A DNA stretch of 64,000 nt from Micavibrio sp. (GTDB lineage Bacteria; Pseudomonadota; Alphaproteobacteria; Micavibrionales; Micavibrionaceae), in the NCBI GenBank assembly GCA_021604545.1, contig BQJE01000001.1:231444-295443 (forward strand), given 5' to 3'. This document shows positions 19,931 through 30,695 of this stretch, one piece after another; the first letter of the stretch is position 1, and the number at the start of each line of letters is the position of its first letter. Under the pieces are notes generated by a model. That model was not told the origin of the DNA. It worked only from the letters and a program-made list of their open reading frames with translations, and searched no databases. The translations under genes and the position numbers were made by a program.

Positions 19931-20532
19931 TACGCTTACCCGCACACATTTTTTCGTTTCCCCTGTGGTGCTTTTTGCGCACCTTATTCTTTGGGATATA
20001 GTTACTGTATAGTCTGAACTACATTCCTTAATTATACGTTATGTAAATGTAAAATTTTAGTAAAAATTGATATATCTAAGTGATTGATAAACCACATGAT
20101 TGTATTTACATAATTGGCACAACCTATAATAGAGATATGTTACAAAACAGGGCGCTATCTTAAGATAAGTGTTAATTTCAGGGGCTCTGACCCTATCCTT
20201 TGGGTGTAGCGCGCGGGCAGGGACTGGCTCTGCAGAAAGCGATATTTCAGAAAAAAAACCAGAGATCAGGCTCTTTTTGCTGAGAAGGAATGATCTGCTT
20301 TTTCGCACTTCATTAGGTTGGTCATTCGGCTGGATTTTTTCTGCTCCCAATCTTTGGGATTTGCACTTTTGTTTATAGGCAACCGTTTATGCGCAACATC
20401 CGCTTGTAGTATCCGTGGATAAAGTTTTTTTCTTCTTGCGAGGTTTGCACGACTGGTAAATACTTCTCCGGAGGTTCTGTGTCCGTTTCAAATTTCCATT
20501 TTTTATCCATCAAGCTCTGAGGGGAGAATCAT
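19931..20532. other. 600-bp gap upstream of the porin
   Basis: Mostly AT-rich. TATAAT occurs at 20125-20130 without a well-spaced -35. Just before the porin, GGAGG at 20470-20474 precedes GTG 20479, opening a 13-codon frame ending at 20520, which could be a leader peptide; the porin's own ribosome-binding site GGGGAG follows. Longer frames in the gap look spurious. Confidence 0.3.
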
Positions 20533-21807
20533 ATGCGTCGTCGTAATACCAAGTTTTTAAACAGCCTTAGGTTTCCTATGATGGTGGCCGCGTGTGGCCT
20601 TGCGATGAGTGCGCCAGCTTATGCCGTTGACGGTTATGATGCCGAGCAGTCCCTAATCAAGGATGGAAAATTTTACGCGAATGTGCGCTATCGTTTTGAG
20701 CATGTTGAGCAAGATGGCTTTACCAAGGATGCGGATGCTTCGACAATCAGAACGCGCTTTGGGTTTCAGACTGGGACTTTTGAGGGTTTTCAGGGGCAGA
20801 TAGAGGCTGAGGCTGTTGGTTATCTGGGGGACGACAATTTTAACAACACGATAAACGGCAACACCACATTTCCAGTTGTGGCGGATCCGAATGGTGTTGA
20901 AATTAATCAGGCCTGGATTTCGTGGGCGGGTTTGCCCGACACAAAGATTAAGGCTGGGCGTCAGCGCGTCAATATAGACAATCAGAGATTCGTTGGGGCC
21001 GTTGGATGGCGTCAGAACGAGCAGACTTTTGATGCTGCTTTTATCGAGAATTCCAGTATTCCAAATCTTGACCTGCAATATGGCTATATCCACAACGTGA
21101 ACAGGCTCTTTGGGGATGATCACCCGCTGGGAGATCTTAAATCCGAAAATCATATTTTGCATGCCGCTTATACAGTGGCTGACTGGTTGAAGGTTGCAGG
21201 CTATGGCTATTTTCTTGATTTTGATTTGCCGGCGGCTAGTGGTTTGTCGAACGAGACATATGGTGTTCGCCTGACGGGTTCTCATCCGTTTAATGATGTA
21301 AAATTTGCTTATGAAGCAGAATACGCAATGCAGGAGGATCACGGCAACAATACGGCCAGTTATGATGTGGATTATTTCCATGTATCACCGTCTGTTTCGT
21401 GGGGTGGTTTGACGGTAGCCGCCGGGTTTGAATCACTGGAAGGCAACGGCACCAATGCTTTCGCAACGCCGCTGGCGACCTTGCACAAATTTAATGGCTG
21501 GGCCGATAAATTCCTGGCGACGCCGGTGATGGGCCTGGAAGATAGCTATGTGAAAGTTGTGTACAAGGTGGACGGCGTACATGAATGGTTAGACGGAACG
21601 AAATTCGTTGGAGTTTATCATGATTTCGATTCGGAACAGGGTAGCATGGATTATGGCGATGAGCTTGACTTGCAGGTCAGTCGTAAATTGCCGCATCCAG
21701 ATTTTCTAAAGGGCGCATCCATTGCGCTTAAATATGCCGACTACGATGCAGACGGTTTGTTTACTGATACTAAGAAGTACTGGGTTTCGTTGGGTGTAGA
21801 TTTCTAG
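20533..21807 (+). CDS. outer-membrane beta-barrel porin (alginate-export-like)
   Basis: A 424-residue outer-membrane protein. The first 31 residues are a signal peptide with a basic start (MRRRNTKF), a hydrophobic core and a likely cleavage at AYA-VDG. The mature protein is rich in alternating aromatic beta strands, begins with FYANVRYRFEHVEQDG and ends in Phe (WVSLGVDF), as expected for BAM-assembled barrels. The block RTRFGFQTGTFEGFQGQIE and the GRQRVNIDNQRFVG loop resemble the alginate-export-type porin family. Substrate is unknown. The ribosome-binding site GGGGAG lies at 20521-20526. It stands alone, with no transport partner adjacent. Confidence 0.85.
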   Translation: MRRRNTKFLNSLRFPMMVAACGLAMSAPAYAVDGYDAEQSLIKDGKFYANVRYRFEHVEQDGFTKDADASTIRTRFGFQTGTFEGFQGQIEAEAVGYLGDDNFNNTINGNTTFPVVADPNGVEINQAWISWAGLPDTKIKAGRQRVNIDNQRFVGAVGWRQNEQTFDAAFIENSSIPNLDLQYGYIHNVNRLFGDDHPLGDLKSENHILHAAYTVADWLKVAGYGYFLDFDLPAASGLSNETYGVRLTGSHPFNDVKFAYEAEYAMQEDHGNNTASYDVDYFHVSPSVSWGGLTVAAGFESLEGNGTNAFATPLATLHKFNGWADKFLATPVMGLEDSYVKVVYKVDGVHEWLDGTKFVGVYHDFDSEQGSMDYGDELDLQVSRKLPHPDFLKGASIALKYADYDADGLFTDTKKYWVSLGVDF

Positions 21808-21983
21808 GGATGTAATCGTTTTTTAACCATGCTTATGTATTCTATACTTAAGGGCATTATTCACAGGGCAGTTTTATGTTATCGTGAAGTTCTTTTTTCA
21901 AGCTTGCGTTGCGTACAGTACGGCGATAGTAGCACTTAACGCTGTATATTTTTTTAAAGGTTTTATTTTTCAGGAGCATATCA

Positions 21984-24050
21984 ATGAATTTTATTAAAAA
22001 CATGAAAATTTCGCGCGCTATTATGATTGTGGCGTTGATACCCATTTTGGTTGCCACAGTATTTTCCGGCATGGTGGTCATTCAGGAAATGTATACGTAT
22101 AAAGGTCTGAAAAAATTGGAAACCCTGACCATGCTCTCAGAGAAGATGAGTGCTCTGGTTCATGAGCAGCAAAAGGAGCGTGGAGCGACGGCGGTTTTTG
22201 TTGGTAGTAAAGGTGCAAAGTTTAGATCCGAGCTTGCCGCGCAACGTCAGGATACCAATAAAAGAAGGGAAGAGCTGCAAGCCTATCTTGAAGGGTTTCA
22301 TGAAGAAAGCTTTGATCAGACTTTTAATCAAAAATTTGCTTCCTGGCAGGCTAATCTGAAGAAACTGGATTTACATCGGGCCAGCGTTGATGCGCTCTCT
22401 GTATCGAAAGCAGAAGCGATTGGCTATTTCACTGCTTTGAATGCCGAAAACCTTGATACGATTGGGTATATGGCGAACTTAAGCTCTGATCCCAAAATCG
22501 TAACCAGTCTCGTGGGCTATACGAATTTCATGCAGGGTAAGGAGCGCGCCGGGGTCGAGCGCGCCGTGGGTGCCGGCGGCTTTGCCAGTGGCAAGTTTGA
22601 ACCGGCGGCGCTGAGCAAGTTTAAGGGCCTGATAGGAACGCAGGACACCTATAATAATATTTTTCTGACTTACGCCACGGATTCACAAAAAGCCATTTAC
22701 AATGAGGTGATGAATAGTGCCGAAGCGAAGGAAGTGGCAAGAATGCGTGAGGTAGCGGTTGGAAGCACCGCGACTGTCGGGGCTGGTCCACAACAGGGGT
22801 TGGGTGTTGAAGGTGGTTACTGGTTTGATACCATCACCAAAAAAATTAATGGCCTCAAAAGAATAGAAGATTCTCTGGCGCATGATTTGGAGGCTCGGAT
22901 GATAGCCATTGAAGGTGCAGCATATTCGAAGCTATGGATTGCTCTGATTACGGCGGTGGTTTCCGTTCTTGTCACAATTGTTTTGTCTTTTATGATTGTC
23001 CGTAGCGTTAACGTGTCATTCAGAGAGGTCGTGGCGTCAATGACAGAATTGGCGGAAGGAAATTTGGAGGCTGAATTGCCGCCGGAGACGAATAACGAAA
23101 TCGGGCAAATGGTTAAGACATTGCAAGTCTTTAAGGACAACGCCAGGGAGCGGCAAAAACTGGCAGAAGAGCAAGAGAGTGAGAACAAATCCAGACTTGA
23201 GCGTACTGAGCGCATTGACAAAATGGTGCAGGATTTTGATGCTAAAGCTAGTGAGTTGCTAGAAGGGTTGGCATCGGCGGCGACCGAGATGGAGGCGACG
23301 TCCCAGTCTATGAGTGCCGTTGCCAATAAGACCAATGAACAGGCAACTATTGTTGCTGCTGCGGCCAATGAGGCCGGAGCGAATGTTCAGAACGTGGCAT
23401 CAGCAACGGAAGAGCTGACTGCTTCTATTCAGGGTATTGCCTCACAGGTTACGCAATCTACCAAGAATGCACAGACTGCAGCGACGTCTGTGGCTGAGAC
23501 GCAGAAAACAATGGAGCGGCTTTCGACGGCAGCGGGACGGATTGGTGAGGTTATCGGGTTGATTACCGATATCGCCGAGCAGACCAATTTGCTGGCATTG
23601 AATGCGACCATTGAATCGGCCAGAGCCGGTGAAGCCGGCAAGGGTTTTGCGGTTGTGGCCAATGAAGTGAAATCGCTGGCGTCTCAGACACAGAAGGCGA
23701 CCGATGAAATCGCCGGTATGATTAATAGTGTTCAGACTGAAACCAATGATGCTGTTGATGCGATTGCCAACGTTTCGAAGCTTATTGATGAGCTGAATAA
23801 TACAGCAACGACGATTGCTTCAGCAATGGAAGAGCAAACTTCGGCAACGATGGAAATTTCCCGCAACGTGCAGGAAGCTTCTACCGGCACCAATGAGGTA
23901 ACCAGCACGATTACAGGAGTTAGTGATGCTGCCGGTGAATCAGGCCGTAGTGCTGGTGAAGTTCTGGGTGTGGCCAAGGAGCTTTCCGAGCGCTCTGAGA
24001 CCATGAAAACAGAGGTTGAGGGCTTCCTGAAGAATATTAGAGCCGCATAG
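21984..24050 (+). CDS. methyl-accepting chemotaxis protein with NIT sensor domain
   Basis: An inner-membrane chemoreceptor of 688 residues. TM1 spans about 12-34. The periplasmic region has the nitrate/nitrite-sensing (NIT) family motifs [17 protein letters not shown] near residue 58 and [13 protein letters not shown] near 182. TM2 is at about 317-340, followed by a HAMP domain to about 395. The signalling domain's conserved hairpin tip [20 protein letters not shown] lies at about 531-550. The ligand is nitrate or nitrite only by family analogy. No che genes are adjacent, so it is an orphan receptor here. A terminator follows. Confidence 0.95.
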   Translation: MNFIKNMKISRAIMIVALIPILVATVFSGMVVIQEMYTYKGLKKLETLTMLSEKMSALVHEQQKERGATAVFVGSKGAKFRSELAAQRQDTNKRREELQAYLEGFHEESFDQTFNQKFASWQANLKKLDLHRASVDALSVSKAEAIGYFTALNAENLDTIGYMANLSSDPKIVTSLVGYTNFMQGKERAGVERAVGAGGFASGKFEPAALSKFKGLIGTQDTYNNIFLTYATDSQKAIYNEVMNSAEAKEVARMREVAVGSTATVGAGPQQGLGVEGGYWFDTITKKINGLKRIEDSLAHDLEARMIAIEGAAYSKLWIALITAVVSVLVTIVLSFMIVRSVNVSFREVVASMTELAEGNLEAELPPETNNEIGQMVKTLQVFKDNARERQKLAEEQESENKSRLERTERIDKMVQDFDAKASELLEGLASAATEMEATSQSMSAVANKTNEQATIVAAAANEAGANVQNVASATEELTASIQGIASQVTQSTKNAQTAATSVAETQKTMERLSTAAGRIGEVIGLITDIAEQTNLLALNATIESARAGEAGKGFAVVANEVKSLASQTQKATDEIAGMINSVQTETNDAVDAIANVSKLIDELNNTATTIASAMEEQTSATMEISRNVQEASTGTNEVTSTITGVSDAAGESGRSAGEVLGVAKELSERSETMKTEVEGFLKNIRAA

Positions 24051-24079
24051 CCGAGTTTGTTGGCTTAATTATAGGCAAG

Positions 24080-24100
24080 AGGCCCTTTGCGGGGCCTTTT
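24080..24100 (+). terminator. terminator after the chemoreceptor gene
   Basis: AGGCCC and GGGCCT form a six-base stem around TTTGCG, followed by a short T-run, 30 bp past the stop codon. Confidence 0.65.
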
Positions 24101-24250
24101 GTCATTTTGGTAGTTTTCTTGACATTTTCCGGTTTTTCCGTATATTTCGCTTACTTCCCAAGAAAGTGGGGTCAGGTGACCCCCGTTGATTGGCCACAAT
24201 AAGGGACAATCAAACCAAATGGTCTGTTGGGACAAAAAAGGAGAAAAGCA

Positions 24251-24868
24251 ATGAGTGGCAAGCGTCAAAGCGCCAAACACAAGATCGATCGCCGTGTAGG
24301 CGGCAATATGTGGGGGCGCCCCAAATCACCCTATAACACCCGCCAGAGTGGCCCCGGCATGCACGGCCAGCGCCGCAGTAAGCCAACCGATTACGGCACG
24401 CAGTTGATGGCTAAGCAGAAACTGAAGGGTTATTATGGCTCTATTGGTGAGAAACAATTCCGCCGTTACTATCATGAAGCCGACCGCTTGCGTGGTGATA
24501 CCGGTCAGAATTTGGTCGGTTTGCTTGAGCGCCGTCTTGATGCCGTTATCTATCGCGCGAGTTTCGTGCCGACTGTTTTTGCGGCGCGTCAGTTTATCAA
24601 TCACAAACATATTCTGGTCAACGGCAAGATCGTTAATATTCCGTCTTATCAGTTGAAAGAAGGCGATGTCGTTGAGATCAAGGAAGGCTCGCACCAGTTG
24701 CCGATGGTTATTCAGGCGACGCAAACGCCAGAACGTGAAATTCCTGAATATGTTGATTCCGATCTGAAAAAGATGAAGGCGACTTTCTTACGCATTCCGC
24801 AGTTGGAAGAGATTCCATACGCGGTGCAGATGGAACCCAACCTCGTGGTCGAATTTTACTCACGTTAG
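24251..24868 (+). CDS. rpsD: 30S ribosomal protein S4
   Basis: Primary 16S rRNA-binding protein that nucleates assembly of the small-subunit body. The 205 residues begin [20 protein letters not shown], as in other alphaproteobacterial S4. The S4 RNA-binding fold is near 95-155, with [14 protein letters not shown] and [18 protein letters not shown]. An earlier in-frame start at 24227 exists, but the ATG at 24251 has AAAGGAG directly upstream and matches family N-termini. It stands alone rather than in the alpha operon, which is usual in this class. A strong terminator follows. Confidence 0.97.
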   Translation: MSGKRQSAKHKIDRRVGGNMWGRPKSPYNTRQSGPGMHGQRRSKPTDYGTQLMAKQKLKGYYGSIGEKQFRRYYHEADRLRGDTGQNLVGLLERRLDAVIYRASFVPTVFAARQFINHKHILVNGKIVNIPSYQLKEGDVVEIKEGSHQLPMVIQATQTPEREIPEYVDSDLKKMKATFLRIPQLEEIPYAVQMEPNLVVEFYSR

Positions 24869-24891
24869 ATTTATTAGAAGAATTCTAAGGA

Positions 24892-24918
24892 AGCCGCTCT
24901 ATTTGGGCGGCTTTTTTT
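24892..24918 (+). terminator. Rho-independent terminator of rpsD
   Basis: AGCCGC and GCGGCT form the stem, followed by seven T. It overlaps the last codons of the convergent trmJ. Confidence 0.85.
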
Positions 24919-25645
24919 GTTCTATGAGGGCGGAGAGCATGCCATGCAGGGTCCGTACCTCCTGATCGGTGAGGTCAGAGCGGGTGAACATGTTGCGGAT
25001 ATTACGCTTCATCGTCGGACGCATTTCTTCGGTGCGGAAGAAGCGGCGGGTTTCGAGTTCTTCTTCGAGTCTTGTCAAAAATTCCTCGAGCTTTTCCTGT
25101 TCCACAGGGAAGCTATCGCCCGGGTTCAGAATTTTGTCTGGTGTTTTACCCTGATCACGCAGCCATTCATAAGCCAGCAACGCCACCGATTGCGCCAGAT
25201 TAAGAGAGCTAAAATCTGGATTGGTTGGAATGGTAATCACGCCCTGAGATTTGGCAATAGCATCATTGATCAGGCCCATACGTTCAGGGCCAAAAATCAG
25301 GCCTATTTTTTGGCCCTCAGCGGCGCGGGTCCGACATTCTTTAATACCGGATTTAGGGGTGTAGACGGGTTTGAGCATATCGCGTGGCCGGGCGGTGGCG
25401 GCCATGACGTAATGAAGATCAGCTATTGCTTCAGCTAGCGTATCAAAAACCTGTACAGGTTGCATTTGAGCAAGCGCTCCTGCGGAGTTTTTATCGGCCG
25501 CTTGGTTAGGCCAGCCATCGCGCGGCTTCACAAGGCGCATCTCGTTAAGGCCGAGATTGAACATTGCGCGTGCTGCAGCGCCTATATTTTCACCCAATTG
25601 AGGATCGACAAGGATGATGATTGGGTTTGATATATCAGCAGTCAT
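24899..25645 (-). CDS. trmJ: tRNA (cytidine/uridine-2'-O)-methyltransferase, TrmJ type
   Basis: SpoU/TrmH-class (SPOUT) RNA methyltransferase, expected to 2'-O-methylate position 32 of the anticodon loop. SPOUT motifs are visible: motif 1 PQLGENIGAAARAMFNLGL near residue 14, motif 2 GLIFGPERMGLIND near 115, and motif 3 IPTNPDFSSLNLAQSVALL near 140, forming the SAM-binding knot. The C-terminal extension of about 80 residues is the TrmJ-specific part. The ATG at 25645 is standard. A hypothetical gene lies immediately upstream, 3 bp away in the same direction, so the two are probably co-transcribed. Confidence 0.92.
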   Translation of the reverse strand: MTADISNPIIILVDPQLGENIGAAARAMFNLGLNEMRLVKPRDGWPNQAADKNSAGALAQMQPVQVFDTLAEAIADLHYVMAATARPRDMLKPVYTPKSGIKECRTRAAEGQKIGLIFGPERMGLINDAIAKSQGVITIPTNPDFSSLNLAQSVALLAYEWLRDQGKTPDKILNPGDSFPVEQEKLEEFLTRLEEELETRRFFRTEEMRPTMKRNIRNMFTRSDLTDQEVRTLHGMLSALIEQKKPPK

Positions 25646-25648
25646 AAA

Positions 25649-26029
25649 TTAACTAAGGGATAATGGTTTGGGCTCTGAAGCAGGAGAATCAGAAAGTGTA
25701 GGGTTGGGGTTATTAGTCTCTATTTTCAACTGAATTGTTTGCGGGGTGCCTTTCATGACAACAGTAATTTTATGAGCAGGATATAATCCTCCGGTAAGCG
25801 CCCATTCTTTTTCAGTATCTAGTTTTTCGATAGCCACATTATCAGTGCCAATTTTATTTTGAAGTTCTTGAAGCAAGCCTAAGATTCCTTCTGAATCAGC
25901 ATAAAAAGTAATAAACGATAATACGGTTTCTGTGTCGTCTTTTTCGTCAACCAACACATCGCTTGCCGAGAGGTCTGCTAGTAAAAGTTTTTGTTGGAGG
26001 ATGAGCCAAAGCGAATCTTGATATGACAT
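25649..26029 (-). CDS. hypothetical protein, 126 residues
   Basis: A small soluble protein with no signal peptide. It begins MSYQDSLWLILQQKLLLADL, has an acidic middle (VLVDEKDDTETVLSF) and a beta-rich second half (HKITVVMKGTPQTIQLKI), and ends in a Pro/Ser-rich tail. I recognise no family. It ends 3 bp before the trmJ start codon, so translation may be coupled, and lies 77 bp downstream of the gltX stop in the same direction. Expression with gltX and trmJ is likely; function cannot be inferred. Confidence 0.65.
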   Translation of the reverse strand: MSYQDSLWLILQQKLLLADLSASDVLVDEKDDTETVLSFITFYADSEGILGLLQELQNKIGTDNVAIEKLDTEKEWALTGGLYPAHKITVVMKGTPQTIQLKIETNNPNPTLSDSPASEPKPLSLS

Positions 26030-26106
26030 TTTATGAATCCTGAGTTACTTATGTACTGAGTTATCAACTATCTATCACCCTGTTATTTATATGTCAATTT
26101 TTAGAC

Positions 26107-27456
26107 TTAGGCGGCCTTTTTGTGGCTTTGCAGGCGATCGCGGGTTTTGTCCGGGCCTATGAGCAGGAGCAGGTCTGCCAGTTCCGGCCCGTGCTCCATA
26201 CCGGTCAGGGCTTGGCGTAGCGGCATGAACAGCTCTTTGCCCTTGCGGCCGGTCTTGTCTTTAACAGCGGCAGTCCATTGGCTCCAGGTATCTCCACTCC
26301 AGGGCGCTTCGGGGAGCAGGGTGGCGGCTTCTTCGATAAAATCAGGGTCGTTAATGACCGGCTCGACCGGGCCTTTGGCAACGTTCCACCAGTCCTTGAT
26401 GTCGGAAAGTTTTTCTAGGTTTGCGCGTACGGCATTCCAGAATTCTTCGTCAAGGTTTTCAAGGCCCATCTGCGCCAGGCGGACATTGATATTTTCAAAG
26501 GGCGTGTCGTGAAGGATTTTTGCATTGAGGCGCAGTAATTCATCTGGGTCAAATTTCGGTGTGCCGCGTGAGAATTTGGAAAAATCAAAACTATCGATAA
26601 TGGGTTGGGTATTGTCGAAGGCCTCGATTGGTTCAGACGTACCAAGGCGCGCGAGCAGGCTGACCAGTGCCATTGGCTCGAGTTCTTCTTCATCACGTAA
26701 ATCTTTAATACTCATAGAGCCAAGGCGTTTGGAAAGCTTGCCGCCTTCGGCATCTGATATCAGCGATAAATGAACGAATTCTGGTGGTGTTGCACCCAGA
26801 GCAACAAACATTTGTACATGGGCAGCGGTGTTGGAGACATGGTCTTCGCCGCGTACCACGTGGGTGATATCAAAGTCTATATCGTCAATGACGGAGCATA
26901 AATGATATAGTGGCGAGCCGTCTTCACGGATGACGACTGGATCGGACAAATCACCACCATTGAATTTGACGGGGCCGCGAATAAGGTCGTTCCATTCAAT
27001 CGGTTCATGCTCGAGTTTGAAGCGCCAGTGTGGCTGGCGGCCTTCATCTTCGAAAGATTTTTTTTGTTTGTCCGTGAGGTCTAGAGCAGAGCGATCATAG
27101 ATTGGTGGCTTGCCACTGGAAAGCTGGGTTTTGCGCTTGAGAGATAATTCTTCTGGTGTTTCATAGCAGGCATAGAGACGGCCATCGGATTTAAGTTTTT
27201 CGATGCCTTCATGGTAGCGATCAGTACGAGCTCTCTGATTGGCTTTTTCGTCCCACTGTGCGCCCAGCCAGATGAGGGCGGATTCAATGTCTTCTTCATA
27301 TTCGGGTTTTGAGCGCTCAAGGTCAGTATCGTCAATACGCAGCAGGAAATGGCCGTTTTGGCTGCGGGCGAACAGCCACGTAATCAGCGCCGTGCGGGCA
27401 TTGCCGACATGGAGATGGCCGGTGGGCGAGGGGGCAAATCGTACTTTAACGCTCAT
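26107..27456 (-). CDS. gltX: glutamate--tRNA ligase
   Basis: Class I aminoacyl-tRNA synthetase charging tRNA-Glu. The HIGH-type motif appears as APSPTGHLHVGNARTAL at about residues 8-24 and the KMSKS-type motif as KLSKR near 243. At 449 residues it is full length for a discriminating or non-discriminating bacterial GluRS. Alphaproteobacteria lacking GlnRS often carry two GluRS genes with different tRNA preference; which type this is cannot be decided here. It follows nadE by 39 bp in the same direction. Confidence 0.96.
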   Translation of the reverse strand: MSVKVRFAPSPTGHLHVGNARTALITWLFARSQNGHFLLRIDDTDLERSKPEYEEDIESALIWLGAQWDEKANQRARTDRYHEGIEKLKSDGRLYACYETPEELSLKRKTQLSSGKPPIYDRSALDLTDKQKKSFEDEGRQPHWRFKLEHEPIEWNDLIRGPVKFNGGDLSDPVVIREDGSPLYHLCSVIDDIDFDITHVVRGEDHVSNTAAHVQMFVALGATPPEFVHLSLISDAEGGKLSKRLGSMSIKDLRDEEELEPMALVSLLARLGTSEPIEAFDNTQPIIDSFDFSKFSRGTPKFDPDELLRLNAKILHDTPFENINVRLAQMGLENLDEEFWNAVRANLEKLSDIKDWWNVAKGPVEPVINDPDFIEEAATLLPEAPWSGDTWSQWTAAVKDKTGRKGKELFMPLRQALTGMEHGPELADLLLLIGPDKTRDRLQSHKKAA

Positions 27457-27495
27457 AAGTCCTGCTTTACGTTGTTCAAGCCTATCTGAATAGCG

Positions 27496-29148
27496 CTAAA
27501 TACCCGATTTTTCAATGAGATTCACGAAATGATTGGTGATCGGGTATCTGCGGTCGCGGCCAAAGGCGCGGGAGGTGATTTTAATGCCTGGCGGGGATTG
27601 CCAGCGCTTGTATTCGGCGCGTCCGAGCATTTGCCAAATTTTTTCAACCATCTCGCGTCCATGACCGCGTTTGGCGATGTCGTTAATGCTCATATCTTGT
27701 TCTATCAGGCACATTAGGATGTCATCCAGTGTTTCGTAGGGAGGGAGCGTGTCTTGATCGCTTTGATTGTCTTTGAGCTCTGCGGTTGGAATTTTTGCAA
27801 TGACACGTTCGGGTATGACCTGTCCTTGTTCGTTGCGCCAGCGTGCAAGTTCGTAAACTTGTGTTTTATAGATATCCTTGAGCGCATTAAAGCCGCCGCA
27901 CATATCGCCATATAAAGTTGCGTAGCCAACCGCCATTTCTGATTTGTTACCGGTTGAGAGAACCATTTTCTCAGTAGCATTTGATAAGCCCATCAGGATG
28001 ACGGCGCGGGTTCGAGACTGAATATTTTCAAAAGTGACAGACGAGTCCTTGTGATCACTCATGATCGTATTGAATTGTTCTACGACTGGTTCGATAGGAA
28101 TGGTATCAAGTTTTATGCCGAGTGCATCAGCTTGTTCTTTTGCATCATCGAGGCTGTCCTGTGATGTGTAGCGTGAGGGCATCATGACACAATGGACGCG
28201 CTCTGGCCCTAGTGCATCAACGGCTATTGCAGCGGACAGGGCGCTGTCTATGCCGCCGGACAGGCCAAGAAGAACGCCGGGAAAGTTGTTTTTTTCGATA
28301 TAGTCATGTAGGCCGAGCGCCACGGCGCGATATATGGATTCATGTTCTCTTAGGGGAGGTGGCAGGTTTTGATCTCCGGTGAATGCTATTCCGTTGTCAT
28401 TTTTTTTGAACGTTATAGTATCTAATCTCTCTTCAAATTCAGGAAATCTAATTTTCTGAATTCCTTTGTCGTCGAGAACAAAGGAGCCACCATCAAAAAC
28501 CAATTCGTCTTGTCCTCCAACTTGATTGACGTAGAGAAGCGGTAGGCCGGTTTCATCTGTGCGTGCCTGTGCCAGATGTAAACGGATGTCATGCTTTTTT
28601 GAATCAAAGGGACTGGCGTTGATAACGATTAAAATTTCAGCGCCTTTTTGTTTAAGGTAGCCGGCAGAATCAGAGTGCCACATATCTTCGCAGACCATGA
28701 CGCCCAGCTGTATGTCTTTAAATTCCATGGGTTCGGGCAGGGGGCCGGGGGTAAACAGGCGCTGTTCGTCAAACACGCCGTAATTGGGCAGGTGACGTTT
28801 GGTGCGCGTTGCTAAAATTTTTCCCTTATGAACTAGATGAATGGCATTGTAGGTTTTACCATCGATCCGCCACGGTGTGGACAGAAGGAGGGCTGCGTTG
28901 TGGTTTTTGCTTTCATCGACGAGGGCTTTAATGGCCTGCTCGACGCTGTCCATGAAGAAGGGTTTGAGGACGAGATCTTCGGGCGGATAACCGCATATGA
29001 TCATCTCAGGGAATATAATGAGGTCAGTGTCCTGCGGCACATCCTTCCAGGTTGCACGGATTTTATCCATGTTATAGGACAGATTCCCGACAATGGGATT
29101 AATCTGGGCTAATGTAATTTTGAGGGCGATGTTGGGTGCCTGCGTCAT
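27496..29148 (-). CDS. nadE: glutamine-dependent NAD+ synthetase
   Basis: Last step of NAD biosynthesis: amidation of nicotinic acid adenine dinucleotide with glutamine-derived ammonia. The N-terminal nitrilase-like glutaminase domain (about 1-260) has Glu in FPEMIICGYPPEDLV, Lys in RTKRHLPNYGVFDE and the nucleophile in GVMVCEDMW. The C-terminal synthetase domain has the PP-loop LLGLSGGIDSALSA near residue 292 and STGNKSEMAVGYATLYGDM near 400. The 550-residue two-domain form is common in alphaproteobacteria. Its ATG lies one base after the DAHP synthase stop codon, so translation is probably coupled. Confidence 0.97.
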   Translation of the reverse strand: MTQAPNIALKITLAQINPIVGNLSYNMDKIRATWKDVPQDTDLIIFPEMIICGYPPEDLVLKPFFMDSVEQAIKALVDESKNHNAALLLSTPWRIDGKTYNAIHLVHKGKILATRTKRHLPNYGVFDEQRLFTPGPLPEPMEFKDIQLGVMVCEDMWHSDSAGYLKQKGAEILIVINASPFDSKKHDIRLHLAQARTDETGLPLLYVNQVGGQDELVFDGGSFVLDDKGIQKIRFPEFEERLDTITFKKNDNGIAFTGDQNLPPPLREHESIYRAVALGLHDYIEKNNFPGVLLGLSGGIDSALSAAIAVDALGPERVHCVMMPSRYTSQDSLDDAKEQADALGIKLDTIPIEPVVEQFNTIMSDHKDSSVTFENIQSRTRAVILMGLSNATEKMVLSTGNKSEMAVGYATLYGDMCGGFNALKDIYKTQVYELARWRNEQGQVIPERVIAKIPTAELKDNQSDQDTLPPYETLDDILMCLIEQDMSINDIAKRGHGREMVEKIWQMLGRAEYKRWQSPPGIKITSRAFGRDRRYPITNHFVNLIEKSGI

Positions 29149-29149
29149 T

Positions 29150-30553
29150 TTATTCCGCGGCAGCTGCCGCTAAAGGTTGAAATTTTGTGTTTACACGAAG
29201 GTCTTTCAGCTCATCGGCAATTAGGAATGCCAGTTCAAGGGACTGGCTGGCGTTGAGGCGTGGATCACAGGCCGTGTGGTAGCGGCTGGACAGATCTTCG
29301 TCACCAATATCTTGCGCACCGCCAACGCATTCCGTGACGTCCTGGCCAGTCATTTCAAAATGAACGCCGCCGGGGTGGGTGCCTTCGGTTTTATGGGCGG
29401 CAAAAAATCCTTTGACCTCGGCCAGGATATTTTCAAAGTGCCGTGTTTTATAACCGCTGGAAGATTTTTCAGTATTGCCATGCATCGGATCACAGGACCA
29501 GACAACACTGCGGCCCTCTTTTTTAATGGCGCGCAACAGCGGTGACAATTTGTCCTCAACTTTGTTATGCCCCATGCGTGCGATTAGGGTTAGGCGACCT
29601 GGAATATTATCAGGGTTTAAAATATCAATGAGGCGTAACAACTCATCCGGATCAAGATCAGGTGAGCATTTCAGCCCCAATGGGTTTTTGATACCACGCA
29701 GGAACTCAACCTGCGCGTGATCTTCCTGATGAGTGCGGGCACCAATCCAGAGAAGATGCGCCGATGTATCGTACCACTCACCGGTCAGGCTATCCGTACG
29801 TGTCATGGCCTGTTCATAAGGCAGGAGAAGCGCTTCGTGCGAGGTGTAAAAGCTAGTTTCGCGGATAGCAGGAACGGTTTCACCTGTGACGCCGCAGGCG
29901 GCCATAAAACCAAGTGCATCTTCTATACGATTGGCAAGATCTTCGTAACGCTCCCCCAGAGGACTGTCGGCAACAAAACCAAGGTTCCAGCCGTGAACGC
30001 GCTGCAGATCGGCATAGCCACCGCCGGCAAAGGCGCGCAACAGGTTCAGGGTTGATGCTGCCTGATGATAGGACATCAGCATTCTTTGTGGATCAGGCTC
30101 TCTGGCTTCGGCAGTAAATTCGAGGCCGTTGATATTATCGCCGCGATAGCTAGGCAGGGTGGTATCACCTTGCGTTTCGGTATCGCTGGAGCGCGGTTTG
30201 GCAAATTGCCCAGCCATACGCCCGACTTTGATAACAGGAAGCGAGCCAGCATAGGTCAGGACTACGGCCATTTGCAGAATAACCTGGAAGGTATCTCGGA
30301 TTTTATTGGCATTAAATTCAGCAAAGCTTTCGGCACAATCACCGCCCTGTAGGAGAAAAGCCTCTCCATTGGCCGCTTTTCCAAGGCTTTCGAGCAAATT
30401 ACGGGCTTCACCAGCAAATACCAGCGGAGGCTGGCCAGCAAGCTGCAATTCAGCGGCTTTTAGCGCCTGTTCATCTTTATAGGCAGGCTGCTGTAAAACC
30501 GGCTTTGTGCGCCAGCTATCGGGTGTCCATTTATTTGCCTGATTTTTGGCCAT
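29150..30553 (-). CDS. class II 3-deoxy-7-phosphoheptulonate synthase
   Basis: First enzyme of the shikimate pathway, joining phosphoenolpyruvate and erythrose 4-phosphate. It is of the plant-like class II type: 467 residues, with N-terminal [29 protein letters not shown] near residue 67, the metal/PEP-binding segment [20 protein letters not shown] near 106 and [19 protein letters not shown] near 288, and [10 protein letters not shown] near 350. Feedback control cannot be predicted from the sequence. The ATG at 30553 follows GGAGATATT. It heads a leftward unit with nadE and gltX and is divergent from the phosphodiesterase gene. Confidence 0.96.
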   Translation of the reverse strand: MAKNQANKWTPDSWRTKPVLQQPAYKDEQALKAAELQLAGQPPLVFAGEARNLLESLGKAANGEAFLLQGGDCAESFAEFNANKIRDTFQVILQMAVVLTYAGSLPVIKVGRMAGQFAKPRSSDTETQGDTTLPSYRGDNINGLEFTAEAREPDPQRMLMSYHQAASTLNLLRAFAGGGYADLQRVHGWNLGFVADSPLGERYEDLANRIEDALGFMAACGVTGETVPAIRETSFYTSHEALLLPYEQAMTRTDSLTGEWYDTSAHLLWIGARTHQEDHAQVEFLRGIKNPLGLKCSPDLDPDELLRLIDILNPDNIPGRLTLIARMGHNKVEDKLSPLLRAIKKEGRSVVWSCDPMHGNTEKSSSGYKTRHFENILAEVKGFFAAHKTEGTHPGGVHFEMTGQDVTECVGGAQDIGDEDLSSRYHTACDPRLNASQSLELAFLIADELKDLRVNTKFQPLAAAAAE

Positions 30554-30695
30554 TTTGTTAATATCTCCGTAACACCGATCGCTTAAAATGATAATGTTAT
30601 GCCTTAATTTTTAAGGTTTTTCCAACGCTATCTGTACAGAACTATAGAAAAACACTAAATTATTAATAACAGGCAATACAAAGTCTATTTTTCAT

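Noticed and set aside
20125-20130. TATAAT in the gap before the porin as its promoter
   Set aside because: No well-spaced -35 element and it lies 400 bp from the gene; listed only as a mention.
20057-20350. 97-codon minus-strand frame before the porin
   Set aside because: No start signal, no family, and unusual composition for this genome.
20653-21381. 242-codon frame antisense to the porin
   Set aside because: No family features and completely inside the porin gene; shadow of its codon usage.
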